Assembly: GCA_034770075.1 (NCBI GenBank)
Contig: CM068379.1
Span: 12,121,922 to 12,185,921, forward strand
Reading direction: 5' to 3'
DNA from: Aralia elata
Lineage: Eukaryota > Streptophyta > Magnoliopsida > Apiales > Araliaceae
Length of the DNA stretch: 64,000 nt
This document shows, piece after piece, positions 24,174 to 37,609 of this stretch. A program made the translations under genes and the position numbers. Within the stretch, counting starts at the first letter, position 1. Every line of letters starts with the position of its first letter. The notes below the pieces were generated by a model. The model searched no databases, was not told the DNA's origin, and saw only the letters and a program-made list of their open reading frames with translations.

Positions 24174-24418
24174 TGGGTGCTTTGTCATTCAGTTCGACGA
24201 TAGCGATTTAAGTGGTGATTCAAATGATGATATGTTTGAAGACGAAGAGACGCCTAAATATTAAATATAACTTGGTTCTCTCACTATTTTTTGTCCAATA
24301 AATAACACTCAATATTCAAATGATGATATGTTTGTAAGTGTGCTTATTTAACTACACTGGAAGAGAAAAAAGAAGCGTGTGTGCTTTGTGATTTATGGTT
24401 CATGTAATTGTTGTATTA
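23276..24418. other. AT-rich intergenic DNA with a TA/CA microsatellite
   Basis: No gene seen. A (TA)n tract followed by (CA)n spans about 24121-24173. Confidence 0.4.
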
Positions 24419-24428
24419 GTAATTCTTT

Positions 24429-25515
24429 GGGATAATTAAACTTTTAGTACCTGTACTAGAGCCCGACTTACAAGTTGGTACTCAAACTGAAAAAACTTAC
24501 AAACTGGTGCTTGTACTAGAAAAAACTTACAATCCGTTAAATTTTAGGGTTCCGTTTAATTATTAGGGTTCCTAACTTATAAGTTGATACCCAAACTGAA
24601 AAAAAGTTACAATATAGTGCTTGTACTCGTAAAAACTTACAATCCGTTAAATTTTAGGGTTCCATTTAATTATTAGGATTCCATATTTGCTAGTTTCTTT
24701 TAATTTGCTCATAAATGTGTGTTTTAGTGCTTGTTGCAATTATTTTCCGTTTAATTATTAGGATTCCATTCGGTTTGTGTTTTAGTGTTTGTTTATTTAT
24801 AGTATTATATGCACATGCATGTGCAATATTTCTTTAATTCAAGCAAATTTTTACTTTTGCCTAAAATGAGAAAATTCTTCACAAAAAAATAAATAAAGTA
24901 AGATACCATGAGTTAGATAGATATATATGATGCTATTGAAAACTTTCAAAAAATAGTTTATATACATTCTTCCATCATATATATTTAATATTAGCTAAAA
25001 AAATTAGTATGAATAATTTTAAGAATAGTTTTTTTTTAAGAATAATTTTAATTAAAATATTTTTATAATACGAATAATTTTAAGAATAATTTTTACGTTT
25101 TTAATTTTTAAATATATATTTAATATTAGCTAAAAAATTAGTAGTGGTGGTAAAAAAAATGATAAAAATAAATTCAAAATATCATGTCACTTTATAGTCC
25201 TATAATAAAAATGTATTAATTACAATTATAAAACCAATTGAAAATAAAAATACATATCAACCACCAGTTTGAGTACCAACTTGTAAGTCGAGTTCTAGTA
25301 TAGGTACCAAAAGTTTAATCACGTAGATTCTGTTAGTCAATCAGACTTTTCCGTCGTGCCCGTTAGTCAAATTTAACGATTTAACATAAATATTCAAGTA
25401 CAAGCACCAGTTTGTAAGTTTTTTCTAGTACAAGCACCAATTTGTAAGTTTTTTCAGTTTGGGTACCAACTTGTAAGCCGGGTCCCAGTACAGGTACTAA
25501 AAGTTTAATTATCCC
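24429..25515. mobile_element. Mutator-like MITE with ~100-bp terminal inverted repeats
   Basis: Both ends start GGGATAATTAAACTTTTAGT and continue as matching inverted repeats for about 100 bp (motifs ACTTACAAGTTGGTACTCAA and CTGGTGCTTGTACTAGAAAA). Perfect 10-bp duplications GTAATTCTTT flank it (24419-24428 and 25516-25525); 9-11 bp is typical of Mutator-like elements. A partial extra copy of the terminal motif occurs inside each end. 1087 bp, AT-rich, no transposase. Confidence 0.85.
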
Positions 25516-25525
25516 GTAATTCTTT

Positions 25526-26439
25526 CCTTTGACATCACAAATAATAATTTTAATATGCAATTTGCTTATTAAATGTCTTGGTTGTTTCATAAGACTATCA
25601 TGCTTTAAGTATCAGACACAGACTTGCTTGTTCTTCAATTATCATATTCCTTAGTGCTAGATACCATGAGCTTCATAAGTGGAGGGTCACCACTCAGTTA
25701 CTCTCCCATTACACTAATGTGTTTGACTGTTAATCCATCATCCCAGCATTCTGACCATTTTCCACCTAGAAATTCATAATGGGTTCTCTGAGTTTTGAAG
25801 AATAGGTGCATGCACTGTTATTATTGTTGTGGAGTTATTTCGGACGAAATTTTCGTGAGAAATAATTCCGTGGGAAATAAGTTATTTTTGACGAAATTTT
25901 TGTGGGAAATAATTCTGTCGGAAATAACTATTTTTGACAGAATTTCCGACAGAATTTTCCGTTTGAAATAATGTAGTCTCCCCCCCTTCCCCCTAATTTT
26001 TTTCCCATACTAAATCTTTAATTTTCTAACAAATTTTTATTAAATACTTTATTCAGTTTTGAAAAGAGATGTATTTCTAATTATTAAAAACATATTTTTA
26101 TTTTATATTTATTTATTAATTAGTACTTAATAATAATAAAATGATAATAAGATTATGCTTGCAAATTTGAGAACATAATATGATTTATGTTATTATCATA
26201 ATTTTTTTTTTAAAATGAATAAAGAAACTTTTTTTAAATTTTTTTTTAAATAAGGGTTTATGTTTCTCGACAAAAATGGATGATTTGGGGATTTGAACCA
26301 AACAACACCTCCTCCTCTCGACTCCTTTCTTGTTTTGACGCTGCAACAAGTTCATTTACTTGTTTTAACTTACTGTATTGCAACTTTTCTTTGTTTGGCT
26401 TACCTGTTCAATAACGCTACTGCAACTAGCAATGTCTCA
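25526..26439. other. Intergenic DNA with inverted TTTCNGACGAAATTTTCGT-type repeats
   Basis: At about 25845-25970 short inverted words (GACGAAATTTTCGT, GAAATAATTCCGT, ACAGAATTTCCGACAGAATT) recur, as in terminal or subterminal repeats of plant DNA transposons. No gene is visible. Confidence 0.4.
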
Positions 26440-28625
26440 GTAGTGTCGCTATTACAAACAGCGATATTAAGCTTGCTACTTCTCCCCATATTCTATTTTT
26501 TTATAGTAGCGATATTCACTTAATTACCCTACTTAATCAGTTAATTAACCTGGCTCAATATCGCCATTCCTATAAGCGATTTAATATTAAATTCAATTTT
26601 GAACTTTGTGATATGTCATGTAGGTAAGTATTAATTTTTTGACATAAAGATTTGGGTATTCTCTTCTGTTAAACACTTGTGCACCACCATTCAACAACAA
26701 TTAAAACTCTCAATACTCTGCCTCTCCTTCATCCCAACCTCCGATTGTTTTTATACTCAACATTTCCTTCATCTTCTTCTTCTCTAGGTCATTCACCCCA
26801 CAAGAGATTTGATTTTTACGTTATTCATCTTCCTTAGACATGGCTATAAACACGAAAGAGTTCTTGTAAAGGAAGGCCTAATTTTCTTAAACAACACAAG
26901 GGTTAATTTAACCGGGTATGTAATAGTGTACAGTTTAGTGTTTGATTAGTTGAAAGTGTGAGTAATTGTTTGTGAGCGTAGTGATGTATTTAGAATTGTC
27001 TAGGGTTGGGTTACATGTAAGATGGGTTTTTTCATTTTGCAATAATACATTGTGTTTCTCTTTGTGATTTGGTTCCCTCATAGTGCATTGGTAGATATAT
27101 TTTGCAATTTGTTGTTGTGACTATTCATTAGTGCTATTCTTTTCCATTTGTTTAAGTATATATTTTTGGAATTTAGATTACCTCCTATGCATGGTGTTTC
27201 ATAATCGTTGTGCTAATGATATCTTATGTTATTTTATCTTATGTATGTGTTAATGGTATCTTATGCTTGTGCTAGTGATATATGTGGATTTTGAGCATAT
27301 AAATTTATCCTCCATATGACAGTTAAAACTTAATTATGCCAAGTGAAGGAGTATCCCGCGGACAAGCAAAAGAAAGGATAGTACACTGGTTTGACTTATT
27401 TCAGTGAGTTTGTCGTGTAACATTAAATTTTCGTAAGACCGTATATAAATATATATAGGTGTGTATATATATATATACATATACGTATACAATGTAATGA
27501 CGATTGGTTTATATATGTGACTTCAATTTAGAATACATTGATCGAATGAAAAAAGGGGGAACAAAGTTAGCCGTTTCGAAGGTAACTTTACATATTTTCT
27601 ATAATGTCATAATTTGAATATTTATACGAACTAAATTGTTTATTCAATTTATTTTAGGGGACTAAAAAGGCTAGCGAGATTTTTGAACCTTTATGAGCAA
27701 AATCGAGAAGGACCTATATAAGCAAAAGGCCTCAGAAATGAGGAAGTGTGCAATGGAAGGCCACCCTAAGGAAGCGAAGAAGAAGAAAGCACTGACACTT
27801 TCTTTTCTCCATGCTCAAGTTTATGTTAGTTGAAAGAATTGGTGAAGCTTACGGTTTAAACACAAAGTACCAAACATTTATTCTTACAACTAAAAATGAA
27901 TTTAATATATTAACACAACATTTTCAATTAGTAATATTTACATTGTCTAGAAAATAGTTTATCTACCAAATATTGAGTATCATACTTAGTAGTGATTATT
28001 ACCTTAGTCAAATAATAGTACCACATGTAATCCAGCGTTGCGTTATTCATCAATTTTCAATTATGTAAATTACATATGACAAACCAGTGTTGCATATAGT
28101 TACTTCTTCTTATATGTGTTATATGTGTTTTCCAGCTCCCGTTAAGGACAAAGTGCTCCCCATCGATGATCATCAACACAATGAAAATTTTTAAGGGCAA
28201 TGAAGAAAAGTATTGTATAATAAAAGATATGGGATTCGAATCCCTCGTGTGTATGAAGTGCACCACTATATCCCGGAGTTCTTCGTGCAATTGATATCTA
28301 AATTTGACCTGAGGATGTGCACGTTAAGGGTGTTTGGTTCTGCCCTTATCTAGGTTATTGTGGATGAGGTGGGCAGGGTGTTTGGCATCCCTTCTGTTGG
28401 ATGCGATCTGTCGACGGAAGTGGAAAAAGAGGACATCAATATCATTTCAAGCATTCGTAATATTTCCTTCAAACTCTTAACTACGATCATCATGTCTAAA
28501 GAGCCCACCCTTGACTTTTGGATGACTATGCTGACATTTTTCCTTAAGGCCTTCCTTTGCCCCACAACGAAGGATATGAGCTCGACGCGGTTGTTAGCAC
28601 CTACTATTAGTTTGCAGAATTAACA
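26440..28625 (+). mobile_element. 5' part of a Ulp1/plant-mobile-domain transposon, truncated, plus orientation
   Basis: The terminal ~200 bp (about 26450-26672) match, in inverted orientation, the segment 39215-39020; shared words include TTAATCAGTTAATTAACC and TTTTTGACATAAAGA. Inside, 27320-27790 and 28120-28625 match the start of the gene in the right-hand copy, for example AATTTAGAATACATTGAT and TTTTAGGGGACTAAAAAGGC. Part of the coding region reads DEVGRVFGIPSVGCDLST, then LTTIIMSKEPTLDFWMTM, close to the right copy's EDIGRVLEIPYSRLDVLM and LTSAIMSQEPSIDYRRSV. In-frame stops occur and the similarity ends at about 28625, so this copy is dead and lacks the protease part. Confidence 0.65.
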
Positions 28626-30300
28626 ACATACATACAATCACATGTACATAAAAAGAAAACATGATATAAATCATATTTAAAATTTTTCTGCAATCCTAAG
28701 ATCACCTTATGTGATATTATTAATCGAGGAAGGATAAAAGATATACCTTAAGAAGAGGAATCAACTCTTTGATTTGATCTTCAAGTTCCAATCCTTTAAT
28801 CCTTCGCGCTTCTTCAAATCCACGGATCAAATGTAATATCCTGAATATTTATAGAACTTATAAATATGATATTAAATGACTAAAGTTGATTGTAAAATAA
28901 TTTTGAGGACAAAATTCTTGTAAGTTGGGTTGAATGTAATATCCCAAATATTTCAAAGTTATTTTAGGGTTTGGAAAACTGAAAATAAGCTAAAACCTAA
29001 ACCCTAACCCTAGCACCCTAAGGGCTAAACCCCAAGGGTTATAACCTAGGCTCTCTAGAGAAACGTATGCGTCATTTTGACATTCCGTTTCGCAATATAG
29101 TGTTCCCACGAAGTATGAACACGTAATTTCCAATATAAGTTTTTTTCCCAAAAAAGTTGCGGGAATTGCTATTAACGAGAAAAAATATAACGCCCCCCAA
29201 ATCCGGACGATCGCCGCCCGAATAAGAGTCAACGTTAACTCAACATCTTTCGTAACTTAACCAATGATCCCATAATCATATTGGTTGAACTTGTCTATTA
29301 CAGACACTTACTTTTAAAAAATTTCTTTTACTTTATCCCTGGATCGCAACTTGGTCTCAATCTCAATCTTTCAACAAGTATCAACCTATAGATCATATCC
29401 GTATACATGGATAACACTATATACACTGGTTAATTTTAACCTTATAATTTAAATATTCTATATTTTCATATACCCAAGGTTCACAACATTAATAATAGGA
29501 TGGTTCTTGGGAACAGAAGAATCTTGCTATAAATGTTTGCATCTTTATCCGTGACAAGATTTCTTTTCTTTACAAAACATACCGTATTATTCAATACCCT
29601 CACTTGAATATATATCTTTATAGAGATACCTCTTTATATCGATATTCCCTATTTATTTGAAATTCACATAATGATAAGATTATTCTTGGAACCAAATGGC
29701 GCATTCCAGTAAGATTATTAGTAGATGTTATGGAAGATATGCACATCTCTAATACCAAGATGTAAGATAATGCACAACTCGTTACCGTAGAGCTATAATC
29801 CACAGCTCTGATACCAAAATGTAATGCCCCAAAATCCCCGTACTTGCTACAGCAGACTTTGTGCATTATCTTCCATAACATCTACTAATAATCTTTATAT
29901 ACTAGTAAGGGGGCATGCAATTACTATATATTATTTCATGTCAATATTCGCAGTTGATGTGTCAGAGGCACGTTATTGGTCGTATGGTGCGCGCCAATTA
30001 TTTTTATTACTCTTGTTAAGGTTGTCCCATTGATTTATGGTAAATGTGAGTGGTCTAGTTACGGGTGTCCCACAATTTACACTTCGACCGGTCTGCAATA
30101 GGTCACATAAGTGGTGTGCATATAATATATCTAACAATATCACATGTGTATTATTGAAACCTTACTTACACGTGACCTTCATAATCTATGTTATAGGTCA
30201 CGAGTGTGGCTGTAACCTTGTCCGTCGTACAAAATATATATAAGTTCAACTAAAGTCCTATTAACAAACTAAGACGTACACATATTACATCCATGGTGTA
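28626..30300. other. Repeat-derived sequence inside the transposon cluster
   Basis: No intact gene. Words such as CTCTGATACCAAAATGTAATGCCCC near 29809-29833 are reminiscent of LTR-retrotransposon remnants. A stretch at 28990-29012 (AAACCTAAACCCTAACCCTA) resembles two to three plant telomere units. A short sequence around TAGATGTTATGGAAGAT (29720-29740) recurs inverted at about 29866-29890. Confidence 0.45.
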
Positions 30301-30322
30301 ATGTATATAAAATGTTGTGCAG

Positions 30323-30850
30323 ATGTCCAAGAACTTTACAGGGAAACCAAAAAATTATATTGGTTGGTTACAACTAGGTATAAAAGAAACTATGAATTAT
30401 AGTCCAGGAGATCTCTTTCATACATTGGGTCGTCGTTAGCTAGGGGAGGACGAATTCTATTACCCACTCGATCCAAACAAGCGTTACTAAGATAATGTTA
30501 TTCAAACAATGATGAACAATTGGTCGTATAGAGCTCAAGAGGCTGACACCTTGTTGTATGATTCAAGAAAATAGAACTTGCGCATACCTCATCGTTTAGT
30601 AATTACAATGCCACGTAACAAGCCACAAGAGTTGGAAAGGTCATTGTTCCATTTTCGTAACAAAACAAATCGCATGAGAATTCACATCTATAGTTAGTAT
30701 CTCATTCTTCAAGGGCGCAATTATGAGGAGTTGTTAGATTATCAAACAGCAAGACAAATATCACATTTAAAGTATAGAACCAGATTGTCTTTCTGATGCA
30801 CCAATATCAGATGACGATGGTGATGATGGTGTTGATGGAGAAGATAGAGA
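30323..30850 (+). pseudogene. Unidentified degenerate reading frame with in-frame stops
   Basis: From ATG at 30323 one frame runs about 155 codons to a TGA near 30797, broken before that only by four stop codons (after GRR, KRY, SRK and IYS). Most look like single-base changes from sense codons. Between the stops it reads KNFTGKPKNYIGWLQLG, FYYPLDPNKRY and RNKPQELERSLFHFRNK. An acidic tail (SDDDGDDGVDGEDRE) follows in another frame. The even codon pattern suggests a once-coding transposon protein. I do not recognise the family. It is on the strand opposite to the neighbouring Ulp1 pseudogene. Confidence 0.4.
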
Positions 30851-31585
30851 ATGAGTGACGTTTGATTGAGTGATTGTAAGTCTAATATTTTATTCATGTC
30901 TTTCTAATTTTAATTCATCAATTATGAAAATATATTGGGAAGTCATTCATAAAAAAATAGTCAATTCAATTGTAGGTGGTATTCGTACCTAACGTAAGTT
31001 GGCAGTCATACCTGAGTTAGGTGATAATTTTTACTGAAGCGAGTGCTACATATACAGGGGTCAGGTCCCTCCCCCCCATAATCTAACTGGTTAAAAGTTC
31101 AGCTTCATTGAATTGTTAGGCAATATTTGTATACAGTCATAACTCTGTAATGTTTTCACAAATTAACCCAAGCTTATACACAAATCAGATACAGGAGGTA
31201 ATCGGTTCTGTGAAGGTGCGACTAGTTTATGAACCTGGTCCGTAATATGCTTGTCTCATGTGCTACTTAAGCATGAGTGAAATGATTGAGTTTATTTTGT
31301 AATCACACTACGTTTCTAACACAATTAATCAATATTTTTATACACATTATATACAGTAATGCTATAAATTATAAATACTTATTTTGGAACATGTTGTGTA
31401 AAAATGGACACCCAATTTCATATAACATGTTTGTCACAACTATACGTAACTATCAATAGCCAAACCATAAACATACACATATTTAGTATGATAATGCTAC
31501 TGTACAATAAGAAATGTACAACAAATGCATATCCAGCAAACCTAATTGTGAAACTAACATCAACAACGAGTGTAAAAATAATAGG
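30851..31585. other. AT-rich sequence within the transposon cluster, no recognised feature
   Basis: No coding similarity seen. Likely the untranslated or terminal part of one of the transposon copies. Confidence 0.3.
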
Positions 31586-34500
31586 GTGATATACAAATAT
31601 CTTACAGGTTGTCAGCAGTTGGTTTTCTTCTTCTTAGTGGAAGGCCTTGCATTTTCCAATTGGTGTGATTCCATGGCCTCCCTCGCTTTGGTCAATATAT
31701 CACCCTTAATAATATTCAGCTTAGTCAAGATCTATTTGGCCAACAACTTGCATCGAATCTTAGTAATATGTTCTTGATTAAAATATGAACAATTAAATGT
31801 TGTATGTTTAAATTAATAATAGCGAGCTATTTTTTTATTGAACTCATACCACGCTGAAGTTAGATGTCATGCAATCATCCCATAACTCCAAGAATTTTAT
31901 GACAAAAATACCACATGAGTACCTACGAACGTTGGGTAAGAGAATGGTTAGGACTATTATAAGAGACAACTTCTCTCAATGTTGTATATAGTACCTTACG
32001 CGTCGTCTTGTGCAGAAACATTGTGCTGTATAATTTTCCATGATAAAAGAAGATAATGTTCGCCAAGACCATTTAATGGCAATTCCATAAGCCAAGCCTA
32101 CACAACATATACAGCCTTTGTCAAAGGTTTGAAACAACGTAAACATGTAGCAAAATTTTGAAAATATAAGTTTGAACCATATAACGGATTAATTCGGATC
32201 GGTCTTTGGTAACGGCCTCGCCATTGGTGAGCGAGTCCAACACATCAATCCTCTTGTCGCGGAGGTTGAATACACAACACCACCAATGGTCATGCATGGC
32301 GATTGAAACCATCAACTACATAAAATCAACTACCCCTATATTATATTCAAAAGTAAAAATGGATTATAATTTTAAAAAACTTAAAATTAGACTAATAATA
32401 ATAATAAATTAACAATGTTGGTTGACATACCATATTATAACAAGAAATATTGTACTTTATCTGTTCCTCACTGTAATAACTATTTAAATTTTGTAATGCA
32501 TCAAAGGCATGTTGTACATCCCGAATGTAATTACTATATATTGCAGCCTATCAAGGGTCACAAAACACAAACAATATGTTATATTTTTAAACTTAGTTTT
32601 TCAATTAATAATATATAATCATTCATTTAACCTATACTTTATACTTTTAAAGCTATTTGGATGGAATATACTACACTCATAAAAAAATTGTGAGGGGGGA
32701 TATAAATTTATCCCGAATTTTAGACTCAATTTTATTGCTAATAATATTAGCATCTCGGTTCATTATGCCAGTTGAAGCAATAGTAACCACCTAAACATAT
32801 AAATAAATTAGATATCTAAATCAATAATATTCACCATCCATCAAACACTGTATGCTACAAGCAATTGGAACGAATTAGATGCAAAGTAACAAACCTCGGA
32901 GGACACCTTGGCACTGTCCAACATCGATTGAACTAGCGCTTCCCTAGTCAAGGTGCAAATAAAGGGTGTTGGGATGTGTTTAACCAAAACCTCGTTGTAC
33001 AAACACAATATAACTCAAATGTTCAATCCAGTGCACTTTAATAAAATAAACAAAAACAAAATATTATAATACCTAAATAGTTATGTATAACGTAAACTTA
33101 TATATATATATACACACATATTCATACATGCATACATATATTATAACTAAATGAATGTGTTTAGAATCAAATATAAGCAATCCCTTTCGATTAAATACGA
33201 TACACTATGAACACATAGTTACCCATATACAAGGACCACCAGGTTTACTTTAACTACTATGTAAAATGCAATAGACTGAAATACCAAGTTATAATTATAT
33301 GTCATCTCATTATATTATAACTTTAAATTCATTAGAACATTCTTAATATGTAGTTTACAACAAATTGACAAAAATTGAATGTTTACTTGTTTCTCGAATC
33401 ATTAGGCGGATAATTCATCATGCAATATAAATAAACTGCCCGCTCGTCTTCCCTTAATTGCGTCATGACAATCTGGGGATCATAAACATATGAGCTTGAC
33501 AATTTACAACTTGTCTTCGCAATTCGACGACTCTTCCTTCTTCTATACTACTTTATTGAGCTCCCAATTTATATAATGTCTATCAGGAGATTTTTGGTTA
33601 TAGTTTTTTGCCCAGTGGAAGGAGTAAAGTCAAAGTCTGCCACCATGTCTTCATGGTCCTCATCTTTTTCTCCTTTTTTCTGGATCTTCTTCTTTCTCTT
33701 GAGCTACTTCTTTTGCTGGCTCTTTTTCTTCTTGTCCTTCTTTTTCTTGTTTTTTTTTCTTCTTCTCCGGCGTCTTTTTTTCTCCTTTTTCTTGTTGTTC
33801 CCCTGTTTCCTCTTCTTTTTCTTCTTCTAATTTATCTTGTTTTTCTTCTTCTTCCCTTGTTTCCTCTTCTTCTATTTCTTATTCTTTTTCTTCTTCATCT
33901 TCATCTTTTTCTTCCTCCTATTTTTCATTATAATCTTCTTCTCCCTCTCCTTGTGGCTCTCCATCTTCATCCCCCTCTTCATTTTTTGTGTGGCTTCATC
34001 TTCCTCAACTTCCCCTCCGCCACCTGATTATTCCATTCAATGTAGAACTCATTGTTATTCTTCTAATATTAGCAGTGGCATGCTCTGCTATCTTTATCTA
34101 TTCAAACAAATGACATGGATCAGAAATATAGTATTATTAGTTGTCATAATTCATTGTTTTTCATTGCATAGAAATAAGTACATGAAATATTAAACTTACA
34201 TCTTCTTTTGCTTGTTTGTCCTTCTATATTCATTTGACAATATATTTATTCGTCCACCTTGATAGCATACAACCTTGCCCGCTATTAGGCACAACATGGC
34301 GTGGGACCTTGTCAAAATAAAATAGTTGCAACAAGAAATCAAATGTTACCGGCAAATATAAACATAATTCTAATTCATATGTAAACACATCAACTACTAA
34401 GACCTGAAAGAAATATCAGTTGCATGTCAGACCCATCCTAGTATAACCTGTAACTTGAACCAAACCTAAGTTTTGACTAAGGTGTTATTGACTTTTGAAC

Positions 34501-35210
34501 AAGTTGCTACTAATTTTAGATAAGGGTGCCAGTCAATAATGAAGCAGGTACAAATCAATCATGAATTAAAATAGTGTTCAACTGACACAAATAAACTCAA
34601 GATTGTGCTTATTGACTGATAACATCACAAAGTTCTCACAATGGACAATAATAAGTGAGGTACATTGATAACCTCGAAGGAAATTCACATCATTATAAGT
34701 CATCATTTATTTTGATATATTTGCTTACCGATAAAAACATGACACATCCGTTGATCTCCGTACTTTGGGTCATGTTTTTTCCCTTTCTCTTGATATCGTT
34801 ACACTTCTTTATCTCTTCAACCAACCACTATAGCACGAATTTGACACAATTATATTTCTTAGCCTTGGCAGTAACTGAGATAGTTGGTAACAACCGGATC
34901 GAGCATGCATCCTTTGTAGTGGAACAAAGGAATGATGCAAGGAAGAAATCCAACACACTCCTCCGGTAGTCAATGCTTGGCTCTTGACTCATGATGGCTG
35001 ATGTCAAGTCCTTGAATGAGATGTTGAGGTACTTTGCCATATTATTCAATTTTTTTTCGGGCAACTACATCAGCACATCAAGCCTAGAATAAGGGATCTC
35101 AAGCACCCTCCCTATATCCTCATAAGTAAGCAGTAAAGGGAAAAAACCATCCACTCTCAATAAGTACGTGTTTGGATCAAAACGAGACAGCAGATCGACA
35201 ACGTACTCCC

Positions 35211-37266
35211 TGTAGACACCCAAATTTTGCGCTTCGTATACTAACCATGACAGGAGGGCAAAATCGTCAAATGAACCGGCCTGTGAGGGCGAGGGATGCA
35301 CAAGAACGAACATTCGACGCCACCGCGACGATTTACAACCGAAACCGACGTGACAGCAGGGCCGTCCGAAATGAGCCTGCCCGAATGATGCGGCACGTCT
35401 CCCAGTGATTCCCGGACTGCAAAATACAAACCTGTCGGCGAAAACTGACGTCACGACACGCGAATCGAGGTGCGGCACGGAAATCGAAAAAATCAGCCCA
35501 CCCAGCCGCGGATTGATCTGCGGCCAAACGAATAAAATAATGGTGGTGCGCACGGGACTCGAAACCAGGAAACCAGCTGAGTGCGATGGGGGGTGGGCCA
35601 GCCAGCCGCAGATCCATCTGCGGCCAGCCGCAGATCAATCTGCGGCTGCCCTAATACAGCCTATTTCAGCTCATTCAGCATACAGGAACAAGAAGAGGGC
35701 AGCAGCAGCGGCGGAAAAAGAAAGAAAAGAAGGAGAAAACAGCAAGAAAAATAGAGAGAAAAGAGAGAAAAGAAGTGAGAAATTGTATCCATTTTGTGAG
35801 ATTACATCTCATATTTCCTACTCTATTCAATACACAAATTCATACATATTGTGGGGATCATTTGCAAGGTGAAAAATCCTTTGTTTTAGCATTTTGTTTT
35901 ACCATTTTTGTTAAGCTTTTATCATCCAAATTATATTAAATGTAGTTTCCTTGTGTATTGTTGTGGATCTATGGATTGAGGGCTATTAGTGAGGGTTCCC
36001 AAATGGAACGAAATTCCTCCTAATGGCCCGATGATATCCATTTGATGATTTTTAGCTCGTTGTAATGATGTATCGTGCGTAGGTTGTTTAGATTGCTATT
36101 TTAGGATCTCGTGGGTGTGTAGCGATTTTGAATGTGAGCCTAGGAGCGCGACCTCGTGGTCCAAATCCGATGATGGACATCTTTTGATATATATAATAAA
36201 TTCGATGTACCTTTCATTGTAAATATGTAATCGTCGGGCCTTAAAACGACGCCAAGGCGAGAATCGTGTTTAAGGCCCCGAAATAGTGAAACTTGTGATT
36301 GTAGGCGTTTGGGGTTATTTTGATGGCTTACATGCCCATGAATAGCTCCGACGCGTGTTTATGCTCGATTTGATTTATGAGACGAAATTGATTTCAAAGC
36401 CAAATGATAAGATCTTCATAAAATCAATCAAACTAGGCTATTAGCATCACGAGGTTAATAAATGGGAAATGCTAATGAATGTCGATTCCTATTTAACGAG
36501 AAAGCTAAGGAGAATCGTTTTCAAATATCATAAGGAATGATTTTGTCAAATAATTGACGTTTTATTAAACCGTTGTGCATAGGGTTAAAGAGATTCTAGA
36601 AGTTGCCCATTGTTTGAGTTACGAAAGCAACGTATAGATCTCGATTCCTATTTTGACGAAGGTTTAAAACTCTTGTTTCACCAAAACGACACCTAATGAA
36701 AAATCTCATAGTTTTGACAAATTAAAATCAAACTTTTCTTATAAAGAATCAAACTTTCTCGTATAAATCGAAGGACACTCCGAAGCATTCTCAGATCAAA
36801 GCACGATTTTCCCTAAAAAATCCAAATGATTCTTTCATACAAACTCACCACAACATTCACGTGGGCACACACACACACATTCGCGCACACGCACATGTTT
36901 CATGAATTAAAGGATAGGAAAGCATCGAGATTGTCAGCGGTAAACGGAGAGAACCGTGTTTCACGGAAGTCGGGGGATGCCTAACACCTTCCCCTCGCTT
37001 AAGCAAGCCCCCGAACTCTATGAATCTCGATTCGCAGACCAATTAATTCGGAGTCACATATGAGCCAGCGATTTACGAAAACGAAATTCGGATGAGTTGG
37101 TACATCCATTTCAAATATACCAACTGGCGACTCTGGTTAATTGGCTCATCATAAAAACGATCTTTCAAAACCCCGTCGACATCAATGCCGATCTTTTCCA
37201 AAGAATCATTAAATCAAAAGGCTAAAATTGGAAAAGACCAAGAGACGAGAAAACCCGGCGTCGACA
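35211..37266. mobile_element. Long solo LTR (gypsy-like) with perfect 5-bp target duplication
   Basis: Begins TGTAGACACC and ends GGCGTCGACA, flanked by CTCCC on both sides (35206-35210 and 37267-37271). 2056 bp. It splits a codon stretch of the Ulp1 transposon gene, so it inserted later. No gag-pol or second LTR is present. Near its right end is CTGGCGACTCTGG, a phrase common in plant gypsy-type elements. Three near-palindromes of the form CCGCAGATCNATCTGCGG lie at about 35506-35523 and 35604-35645. GC content is clearly higher than the surroundings at 35270-35660. Orientation not decided. Confidence 0.75.
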
Positions 37267-37325
37267 CTCCCGTAGTAAAGTCTTGCATTGGATAGAAAGG
37301 AGGGTTTTGAACCCCATATCTTATA

Positions 37326-37609
37326 TTCCCTCTGTCCTAGGATAAAAGTCTTGTTGACCTTTTGCGCATATTAAGAAAGAGAATCAAATGACAAAATTGT
37401 TCATATTTAAATTCTCATTTAATTGTATAATTTTCTGCACATGACTAGTGATACTCTATAAATATGCATAGAGAATTGAAATATGACAATTAATACTAAG
37501 AGTATTATAGATAATTTATTGTAAAAAATAGATTATTTAAGATAAGTATATTTTTAACTTGGAACTATCTAAAATAGTAATAAGGACTTTTACCCTAGGA
37601 CGGAGGGAG
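37326..37609. mobile_element. Stowaway-type MITE
   Basis: Left TTCCCTCTGTCCTAGGATAA and right, on the other strand, CTCCCTCCGTCCTAGGGTAA are inverted repeats. Left flank is TA; the right flank is TG, so the duplication is worn. 284 bp, inserted in the Ulp1 transposon copy. Confidence 0.8.

Noticed and set aside
28228..28245. tRNA-like GGATTCGAATCCC palindrome
   Set aside because: No cloverleaf can be drawn around it; it lies in the former coding region of the Ulp1 transposon.
28990..29012. Telomere-like AAACCCTAACCCTA stretch
   Set aside because: Only two to three imperfect units; chance or a promoter-type telo box cannot be told apart, and no larger interstitial array is present.
33576..34193. 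Long Phe/Leu/Ser-rich open frames on the plus strand, resembling membrane proteins
   Set aside because: They are complements of the Lys/Glu-rich GAAGAA linker of the minus-strand Ulp1 transposon protein.
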